Below, one piece after another: positions 54,765 to 63,088 of a DNA stretch of 64,000 nt. The stretch lies in contig JASXTE010000009.1 of the NCBI GenBank assembly GCA_030280995.1, positions 34,952,001-35,016,000 on the forward strand. Direction: 5' to 3'. This DNA is from Hemileia vastatrix. Taxonomy: Eukaryota > Basidiomycota > Pucciniomycetes > Pucciniales > Zaghouaniaceae. A model generated the notes under the pieces. That model did not search any database and was not told where the DNA came from. It worked only from the letters and a program-made list of their open reading frames with translations. How positions within the stretch are numbered: the first letter of the stretch is position 1; every line of letters begins with the position of its first letter. The position numbers were made by a program, and so were the translations under genes.

Positions 54765-56079
54765 TCAATTGAAAAGGTCAAGTAATTTTTTAATGTCCTC
54801 ATAAGATTGGCCATTTTTAACACATTCCATAATGAAATCTTTTTTTTTAAAACTCTCTTGTTTTTCCAATTCACAAGTAGCCATTTCTCTTTGAAATTGA
54901 CGGTCATTTACTCTTTCCATCTGCTCTACCTCAAATTTTTTTTCTTCCAAATCTAAGGCTTGCTGATCTTTCCTTAGCATATGATCAAACTTCATCTTCT
55001 CAAAGTCAAGGGCATTATTTGCAATAGTTGATTTTGCTGAGAAAATTAAATTGAAATAAATAAATAAATGAGTTAATGATTAAGATATATAGTAAAAAAA
55101 ACTTACTTATATCTTTTTTTTCAAAATAATCCTCAAGGGAGCCAAATGAGCTTGTTGAAGTATTACCACGTTTTAATAGATGGTTCAAGTTCATTGAAGT
55201 TGAGGCTCGACGCTATAGTTTGGAGTTTGAACAAGAGGCTTCAGGAAGTTCTTCTAAAGCAGCTTCTAAAGAGGTATTCACATTTCCAGAATTGAGATTA
55301 TTTAATGGAGATTGAGTTTGAGTAGGAGGAGACTAGAAAGAAAGAGAAATTCAGAGAAGAATTGAAGAAAAAACAAAAAGTAAACATACATTTAAATTTT
55401 GGGCCTCTGAGGATTCAGATCTTCTGCGATATAATTGTTCTGCTTGATAGTTGGGATCATCTTCAGCTGAACTATGGTTAGAAGGTGGAGGGGATTGATC
55501 TTCTTCAAGTAAAGGTGTGTTGGGAGGATTATAGGAAGGTTTGGATCCAGAGGGTATATGCTTAGTAGTATCGTGTAGAAACCAAGGGTTTACATCAACT
55601 CGGGTGCCAAAAAGATTATCCATTTCCTCATAGAAAGGACACATGACATTGAGCTTTTCGGAAACAGTAGTAATTCCAATCTCCAAATCATCATCGTCAA
55701 TACCAAAGCCAGTTTCATTTACAGCATGATGAGTCTTTTTATATTTTGAATGGTAACTCTTAAATCTCTCCTTCATTTGTTTAGGATTGATATCGATTCT
55801 CCCCCTTGTTTTCTTCCTTACTTCATTGGCCATCAACAAGTAGCCATTAACCTTTGAAGAAGGTGGACGTCCAATACGAGTGGACTTTTCACATCCAAAA
55901 CATGCTTCAAAATTTGATTTTATTTTAAGGAAGTTGATTATGATGAGATAATCATCCTTTTTAAGCTGACCTGAACCTGCCTTTGATTTTTCAGGTGTAG
56001 GGCTTGCTTTACAAGGAGACTTTTGTGACGAAGCAGATTTTTGAGTTACCTTTTGAGATTTGGAATGTCTGGGAGGCAT
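54765..56079 (-). CDS. Harbinger accessory gene: SANT/NAM-like DNA-binding protein, three exons
   Basis: Starts MPPRHSKSQKVTQ (56079; a few codons upstream lack an ATG). Exon 1 is 56079-55390, intron 55389-55333 (57 nt), exon 2 55332-55107, intron 55106-55037 (70 nt), exon 3 55036-54765; both introns are GT-AG and the frame is preserved. The N-terminal basic Ser/Lys tail is followed by a SANT/trihelix-like domain (KKDDYLIIINFLKIKSNFEA...GRPPSSKVNGYLLMANEV...MKERFKSYHSKYK) and CPFYEEMDNLFGTR, a pattern I associate with rust proteins. The C-terminus is a long charged coiled coil ending NGQSYEDIKKLLDLF. One in-frame TAG (55215-55213) in exon 2 breaks it. Such proteins help the transposase bind DNA and enter the nucleus. 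Confidence 0.82.
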
Positions 56080-56449
56080 TATGAAACTGGCACATAACAA
56101 GAAAAAAGATTAAAAAGTAGAAGAAATAAGTAAAAAAGAATGTAAACATGCCTGGTCAAAATATTGAAAATGTCAGGAAGGGGTGTGTGCCGAGGATTGA
56201 TGGGTAGGTAGCGAGGAAGGTCAGTGTGTCACATGTGACAGGGATGGGGTAAGAAAGGAAGGGATGTTTTGTGGCCAAAATGTGGTTGTGAAAAAAAACG
56301 GGAAAAAAGTGCTGATTTGAGGTCATAACTGACACCCTTTTTTGAAATAAGTGACTTTTTTGCAAAATTTAAGTGCTGATTTGTAAGTGCTGATTTGGTT
56401 TGAAATCCGCACTTAATTTAAGTGCGGATTTGCCAGAACTGACACCCCC

Positions 56450-56775
56450 TAATGAACACAATACAACTAGTCTTACTTCTCACTCAACTTTTCCAATGGG
56501 TCTTTCCTTAGTGTCTTTAAAAGAAAAAACTCATCCTCCACTTCAACCTATCAAATTTCTGTCTATTATTGGTTCTTTATTGTATCTTGTAGCAAGATCA
56601 AGGCCTGATTTAGCGTATCCTGTCAACTTCCTGGCATGTTATGCATCAATTAAAGCAGAATGGGACATGCTTAATCATTTTCTGATTTATCTACAATTCA
56701 CAAAAGACATGAAATTTCATCTTTTCCCAACAATAAATGTCAATCCATCAAAAGAAGTTTATTGTGATGCTACTT
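56450..56775 (+). pseudogene. Copia-2 RT end and start of RNase H
   Basis: FLSIIGSLLYLVARSRPDLAYPVNFLACYAS, LNHFLIYLQFTKDMKFHLF and EVYCDAT correspond to Copia-1 12430-12745. The match stops at GATGCTACTTG. The rest of RNase H, purine tract and 3' LTR of Copia-2 are not found in the window. Confidence 0.88.
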
Positions 56776-58385
56776 GCACCAGGGGGAAAAAAGTAGCACT
56801 GGTAGGCAAGTGGTGTTTGAGTACTTGTTGACCAATAGTTGTTGGACTTGTGGACCAATTCTTGTTGGACCTGTGGACCAATCTCTTTTGGACACATGTG
56901 GGAATAAAATATCTCAAACATAAACTTCCACTATAAGAAAATTTCAAGATACATATACATACCAAGTTTTCATACACCAATTTGCTGAAACTTCAATGAA
57001 TAGTGGTTGATTCATCACCTCCAAAATGTATTATATCAAATGGAAATATTTTTTAAATATATAGAATAATAATTTATAGTTATATTTCTGAGAGATTTAC
57101 AACAGGATATAGCTTCAAAACTTTACTTAATTCATGTGGATTGAAAGCTTTTGAGATATTTCAAACAACATTCTTACCTTATCCCATCCCATCCACATAG
57201 AATTTTGATAAAGGGGGAAGGTTATCAGTGAATTCATCTGTAAATAGCTTTTTCCAATTTCAAATCCAATACAACCTCCTCATATATATCTCACCTCATC
57301 ATTTTATTTTCATGAAAAAATAAAGGGTATTCTGATGTGGAAATAGTCAGAGCCTTATGTATGTGGTAGGTGGAAGGAAAATTGGATAAACTACAAAATT
57401 TACTGAGAATTACAAATGAGAAAACAGACTTCAAATATCTATCAATAAAAAATATTCAATAATAAAAGATAAAAAAAGTGAGTGTATTTGGGAAACACAT
57501 GAAAAATATTTTCTTTGATGTAGAGAAGCCTTGAAAAGATATAGCCAATATATTGAGGAAATAAGTATATTAGGATATTCCATTGAAATGTTGAGGTAGA
57601 ATCAAAGAAAGGTAATTAAAAAAATTATGCAAGATACACCACACAATATTCAGGGCAGACTTTCTAGAAAGTCTGCAACCTTGAACCCAAATTCATATAA
57701 AATTGAGTAAAAATTGAGGTAGTGATGAAAAAATAATGGGGAAATAGTGAATTTACTTTGAAAACACTTTGAAGCTATTTTGAAAATTTATTGAAGCACA
57801 GGAAATAATTGGTAACAATAATCTTGAGGTTGAACTACAGGAATTTTTGAAGAAAATATTGAAAAAATTAAACCCCACTACCCAACCAGGCTGGCACATG
57901 AAAAATATTAAAAAAATAATTCTTATAAGTTAATAAAAATCTCATATGGATTGAACTAAGAAAAATTTTGAATATTTTTATAATATTTTTTAGCTATAAT
58001 TATATATAGAAATTATCCAAGAAAAAAACATTGAATTGAAGATTTTAATCAAATTTTTATTAGTAAACGTTTTTGAAAATACATATTTGTTCTTATTGTA
58101 TGAATCGATATTCTTGAAGATTTTTCAAGCTTGAAAATATTTTTGTGAGATGCAGAGCTTTTTAATATGAATTTAAAACAGATTCAGTTAAATTTATAAG
58201 TTATAAAATTTATTATTATACATACTTCACAATTAATAAAAATATATGAGTACTATTTTTTGAAAAAAATAACTTACCATTATTTTCATTATATCAAACA
58301 AGTAATATTTAAACATTTATTGGAATAAAAAGTGTGGCTATTAAAAAGTGTGCAAAGCTTATAGCTTTATTTTTTGTTTTCACAC
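56776..58385. other. Unassigned AT-rich DNA with a lone CACTA-type end
   Basis: It begins CACCAGGGGG where Copia-2 stops. At 57637 there is CACCACACAATATTCAGGGC followed by the palindrome GCAGACTTTCTAGAAAGTCTGC, an evident relative of the MITE ends. The matching right end is not seen. Otherwise AT-rich, no coding frame or RNA recognised. Confidence 0.5.
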
Positions 58386-59244
58386 TGTCACGCAATACGT
58401 GAAACTCAAAGCAAAAGTACCTCAATTACACCACCATTCAAGCTCTAACTCCAATAGCAATGCGCAAAAAGCAACCTTGGGGCAATTTCATTCTATTGTG
58501 TTCTCAAATCAGAAGTGCTGTCCAAACCTTAAAATTACACTAATGGTTAATACACTTATACTTTTCAATCATAGGCCAGTGCATGCAATCTAGTGCTAAG
58601 ATTGAGACAATATTGGCACAGGGGGGTAATTGTGGATCTGAAGGTAAATTACGAGGTCTGTGAAGTGGGAACAGGGAAGAAGGGTTATAAAGTTAGATGT
58701 CTGGTAAATGGGAACTCTGGTGGATTAGATGGGTCTGTGGGAATAGGGTGGCTGTTTGATTAATGGGTCAGTGTAAGGAGTAATAGGATATTTAAAGGGG
58801 GGTTAATTTGGTTCAACATTCTTTAGAATTAAATTATAATATATTTGTGATAGTAGTAAAACTCTTAATAAGCTATTTTTATAATTTTAATTTTCTTACT
58901 TAATATTCAATTTCATTAAATCCTAAAATAGGAAAATCTTTTCCCTTGATTATTAAGTTGCAACCCTTTGTGAGATTTGCCATAATAGTTAGTGTCCTTA
59001 ACATATACATTAATTATTCCTTGAAGATTATCTCAAACCAGTATTAGTACCTTTGATCTATCTTTGAATCACTTCCTCAAAGTAGTCCTCTGTTCTTTGA
59101 AGTCGTAAATTCTATCTTCTTTCTTATCTCACTTACTTTGGGATCACCCTCAACCCTGTGCATAGGTTGACTGGTGACAGTATAATTTAATTCTCCGTAG
59201 CTCTCATTCTTTGTACTACTACAAACTTCAGGTGCTAAGCCCAA

Positions 59245-60322
59245 TTATTTCACCTGTTCAACGCACTCCTCCTCCCACAGGAGCTACCACTAGAGCTTGT
59301 GCTAGGGATAGGCCAACCTCATTACATCTTGTTTCTCACACTCACTCTCTCAAACCACTTGAGTTAAGGGAGTGAAAAAATTCAATTAAATCTGTAGAGG
59401 ATATTCCCCAGGATTTTGAGGACTATAGTGAAGAAGATGAAGGAGAGGATAAAATGCAAAAGGCGGCATCAGCCCCAGCTGCTGAACCTTCAGGCCAACC
59501 TTCAAACCCTTGCCCAACTGCTTTATTGGAGGAATTTATGAAACTCTTGGTTAAAACCATTACTAATTCTGCCTCCTCCAAAGAATATAAATTTAAAACT
59601 CCTTTAATGAAATCTCCAGATAAATTTGATGGAGAAAACCCTGACAGATTGCGTCCCTTCTTGAAAACATGCAAGCTAGTTTTCCACAATGACCCTCAAA
59701 CTTATGGTATGGATTGTTCCAATGTCATTTATGCCTCTTCTAAATTATCAGGAAAGACGTCATGGTGGGTCAAACCTTATTTTCTCATGCCTTCCTTGAA
59801 TGAATCTCATTTACTCATTTAAAATTAGGAGAAGTATGAATACCAAATTTTTACATTGTTTGGTGATCCTAATCACTACACAATATAGGGGGTGGACTTG
59901 CTAGCAAGTCCCCAACATGAAACTAGACAGAACTCAGATGGAACTCAGACTGAAATCATACTGAACTCATATTGAACTCTACTTGAAGACTCACCTAAAA
60001 CTGTTCTTCTGAGTGGTGTTCATCCCTGATTGTATGGTTCCTCTGTCAATAGCTCAATGTGTGTTCAATCTGTGGTGAATTTGGGTCCAAGGTTGCAGAC
60101 TTGCTAACAAGTCTGCCCCCCATATTGCGTGGTGAATGAAACTGAAAATGTGGAGAACAAACTTGATTTCCTTCAAATGAATGATAATGGAAAGCTTCTG
60201 AGTATATCTCAAATTTCACGGCTTTACAGACTTGAGTTAGTTGGAATGATGCCACTCTTAAATATCATTTCAAAAAGGGACTTCTTTTGAGGATTCTGGA
60301 TCAATTATATCCTCATGGACGT
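59245..60322 (+). pseudogene. Y2 Gag remnant
   Basis: Aligns with Y Gag. The start codon is lost (ATGGCACC in Y reads ATTTCACC here). One stretch, 59454-59822, is open, with SPDKFDGENPDRLRPFLKT and VIYASSKLSGKTSWW. Stops follow, and the MITE interrupts CCTAATGAAACTGA. After the MITE GNDA-like and KYHFKKGL-like pieces remain up to 60322. Confidence 0.85.
59874..60134 (+). mobile_element. CACTA-type MITE, copy 2 (261 bp)
   Basis: Same ends and length as copy 1; 3-bp duplication AAT (59871-59873; 60135-60137). The empty site CCTAATGAAAC is seen in the Y gag at 17528. The right palindrome has arms GCAGACTTG/CAAGTCTGC, both changed relative to the left one. Confidence 0.92.
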
Positions 60323-61202
60323 TGTGGTGATCCAAACCTGGGTAGGCCTTTGGAGTGCATATTTGGGGGTATTTGGTATGTAGGGTGTTATTAGTGGATT
60401 TTTTCATCTTTAGGTGATAGTTAGTAGTGTTTATGTAGGCTTAAGCTAGGCTCACTTATTATGTCTCAGCTTAATGTCCTTTCTTTTCTCTTCATTTTGG
60501 TATCCCTTATGGGTGGTTACCTTGATTTATAGGGTAGTTATGGTGTTGTTATTGGTATTTATTGGATGTTTATTGCTTAGTGGTGCTTATTTAGGCTTAC
60601 GTTAGGGTCACTTATTATGTCTCAGCTTATTTCCCTTCAATTTATTTTCATTTTGGTATGTCTTATGTGTGTTTATCTTGTTTTTTAGTGAAGTTATAGG
60701 TTTTTTATGGGTTGTATGGGTGTTTTAGGGCCTAGAAGCGGCCTGCCCGCCTCTAGGCGGCACCTCCGACATCGGGCGGCCCGCCAGCCTCTGTTTTAGA
60801 AGGTTGGGGAGCGCTTCTGGAGGGTTTTTATTTAATTTGGCTGGTACAGGTGCCAAGGGTGGTCTGTGCACTGGCTGTATGATGCGTGTGTGGGAAGATT
60901 TTTTAAAAAGGATCTTATCTCTTTATCTCATCTCCTCTCTGTTCCTCACTGTCTCATTGGCTTGTGTTTGTTGGAATATATTACTGTTCATTTCAACTCT
61001 TTCTGGTAGTCTGTCTGGGACTATTATCTTCACTTTTAAAGGGGTCAAGAGTGTTTAATTAGAGGGTCTAGAAAACAGATCTCCAATTTGCTGCAACAGG
61101 TAAATCTCACTTATTTTTCTAAAGAGACAGGGGATTTTCTCTCTGGTTTTTCTCCAACTCCCTTGGTCAAGGCCTATAGCTAGCATTATAGGATTGTCTA
61201 CA
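60323..61202 (+). repeat. X2 5' LTR
   Basis: About 880 bp. Start TGTGGTGATCCAAACC is a variant of the X start, the end GGATTGTCTACA is identical, and the GC-rich block (about 60730-60785) is conserved. The middle differs strongly from X. Confidence 0.85.
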
Positions 61203-61206
61203 TTTC

Positions 61207-61223
61207 TGGTGCCCAACGTGGGG
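61207..61223 (+). promoter_or_regulatory. X2 primer binding site
   Basis: TGGTGCCCAACGTGGGG: one base different from the X tRNA-Lys-type site, at the same distance from the LTR. Confidence 0.75.
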
Positions 61224-61258
61224 TCAAATCTGTTGGCTTTTGGAATCTCTGTTGATCT

Positions 61259-61530
61259 CACCACACAATATGGGGGGCGGACTTGCTAGCGAGTCCGCAA
61301 CCTTGGACCCAAACTCACCACAGATTGAACACACATTGAGCTATTAATAAAGGAACCATACAATCAGGGATGAACACCACTCAGCAGAACAGTTTTAGGT
61401 GGGTGTTCAAGTAGAGTTCAGTATGGGTTCAGTATGAGTTCAGTCTGAGTTCCATCTGAGTTCCATCTGAGTTCCATCTGAGTTCAGGTTGAGGAGTTGC
61501 TAGCAAGTCCACCCCCTATATTGCGTAGTG
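61259..61530 (-). mobile_element. CACTA-type MITE, copy 3 (272 bp, inverted)
   Basis: Reverse orientation to copies 1 and 2; 3-bp duplication TCT (61256-61258; 61531-61533). One extra 11-bp body repeat explains the longer size. It lies between the X2 primer site and gag. Confidence 0.92.
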
Positions 61531-61714
61531 TCTAGGCTTCTCTCTTTGGTGGATCTCCCTTGGTGGATTTTGGATTTGGTGCTATATCACTTTGTGGTTG
61601 GTCTAGGGGTCTTCTTTTCTGTTGGTTTTGGTCCCTCCTAGGTCTCTAAGGCTATTGGGGGGGACTTTGGCTATCTTTGGTGGAGATTGGAGGCTGTAAC
61701 TGGGAGTTGCTAGG

Positions 61715-63088
61715 ATGGTTAGGATTCAGTCTTGGGATGGTTCAAGGTTTTTGGGGGGGGATGCAAAGGGGTTTTTGGCTAGGTTTGAGGTTGATGCTGA
61801 GATTGATGGGGCCTCACTTTTGGACATGGTTAGGCAAGTAATCTTTTTCATTGGTAATAGGGAGGTGGAGAAGGAAGTTTCTGGTATGGCAGGATATAGG
61901 AGTCAGGACTGGGGGTAGTTGAAGATTGAAATGGTTAAAAGGTGGCCTACTACTTTCTCAATGGTGGATCTTCATGGGATTTCTAGGAAGTGGGAATTGA
62001 AAGGTGGTGTAACTTCTCTTTCTCAGTATGGGGAATTTATGGAGGAGTTTTGGGAGGCTCTGGATTATCTTCTATATAATGATATATTACCACATGAAGA
62101 TGGGGCAAAGTATGTATTTTGGAGTGCCATGGGTATGAATGTAAAGGTGGAGGCTATGGAGATTCTTTTCAAGGCTGACTTGATGAAGAGTTTTCCAAAT
62201 GAGGAAAATAGGATTCCTGGTATGGCTATTCTGAAGGAGGTTATTTTGGGATATTTGGATGGTATGATGGATAGGGATGTGAAATCTGGAGAGGAAATCC
62301 TGTTGGATGGAGAGGTTCAGGAGACTGTGGTGGAAAATTCAGTTTCTGGAAAGGTGTTGGAGCCATCAGTTTTGGAAGATGGGTACTCTGATGATGTTTG
62401 TGAAACTAATTTTTCTTTTCCAAAGGATGCCATAGGATCTCAGGAATGTGCTTCACTGGATATTTTGGAAATGTAAACATTGGAGGATCAGTGTATTTCC
62501 TCAAGGTTGGTTGAACTATGTGGGAAAGAGGACTTGTCTGGTCATGAAGAAGGATTTTGGGATATTGAGAAGGAATCTGTGGTGGATGAATGATTGTTGT
62601 GGGATGATTATTTTTCTTTCTAAAGTTCAGATAATGGCTTATTGGAGGAGGATGTATCAGTTGAATGTTTGTATGGACAGAAAGATTCTGTCTTGGATCT
62701 TTTTCTCATAGAGGAAGATTATTTTCAGGTGGTTCCCTCAAGATCAGAAGGTCTCTGCTTGGAGGAGGATTTTTATTTTGATGTTATGGATGTTATTCTG
62801 GAGGATTTTGCAGATTCTAAGCAAGATTCCTGTAGGGAAGAGGAAAATTGTGATGTTTTGAATGTCACTGGTATAGAGGTTGATTATAAAGATGTGGTGG
62901 AGGTTCCAGATGTTTCACAAGGTGGAGAATTTATTGATTCTGGTGATGTGAACTATGGTAGACTCAGTGTATGGAGGAGGATGGAAGATTTGTTTGGAGG
63001 TCTGGTGTTGGGATATCAGAATTGGAAGAGGAGCTTAGGGGGTTCAGGCCCTAGGAGAAAACTTATTGGCTTAAACATTGGGATTTAA
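61715..63088 (+). pseudogene. X2 Gag-like single frame with acidic tail (four in-frame stops)
   Basis: ATG 61715 starts MVRIQSWDGSRFLGGDAKGF, matching X Gag (VRIKTWDGTKFNGEDVKWF), then GASLLDMVRQVIFFIGNREV, MVKRWPTTFSMVDLHGIS and YVFWSAMGMNVKVEAMEIL. One reading frame of about 457 codons is broken by TAG 61916, TAA 62474, TGA 62591 and TAA 62621. The second half is very rich in Glu/Asp (LEEDFYFDVMDVILEDFADS) and has no counterpart that I recognise in X Gag. No zinc knuckle or protease is visible. It may be a capsid-only protein of a non-autonomous element. Confidence 0.72.

Larger units (their letters stand above)
52353..56449. mobile_element. PIF/Harbinger DNA transposon, internally damaged
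   Basis: Terminal inverted repeats of about 31 bp beginning GGGGGTGTCAGTTCTGGC at both ends. The 3-bp duplication TAA (52348-52350; 56450-56452) is typical for the superfamily; two extra bases (TA) stand on the left. Just inside both ends AAATCCGCACTTA occurs repeatedly, in both orientations, as expected for transposase binding sites. It carries the two-gene layout of Harbinger: a transposase (plus) and a SANT/Myb-like accessory gene (minus). The catalytic half of the transposase is missing. Confidence 0.88.
13451..56775 (+). mobile_element. Copia-2, decayed Ty1/copia host element, in pieces
   Basis: Pieces 13451-15299, 48873-51107, 52206-52350 and 56450-56775 line up in order with Copia-1. 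The gag-to-protease joint across Copia-3 (GATGTTCT then CACTACTT) matches base 1 onward of Copia-1. It contains Copia-3 (with X, Y, CACTA and MITE inside), a solo X LTR and a Harbinger element. Many stops and frameshifts make it the oldest layer. Its 3' end is lost at about 56775. Confidence 0.82.
58386..60322 (+). mobile_element. Y2, decayed 5' fragment of a Y-family gypsy element
   Basis: LTR 58386-59179 (TGTCACGC...GGTGACA, 794 bp, much diverged), then the conserved leader GTATAATTTAATTCTCCGTAG, then gag remnants. It carries a MITE at 59874-60134 and is cut by X2 at 60323 inside gag. No pol follows. Confidence 0.87.
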
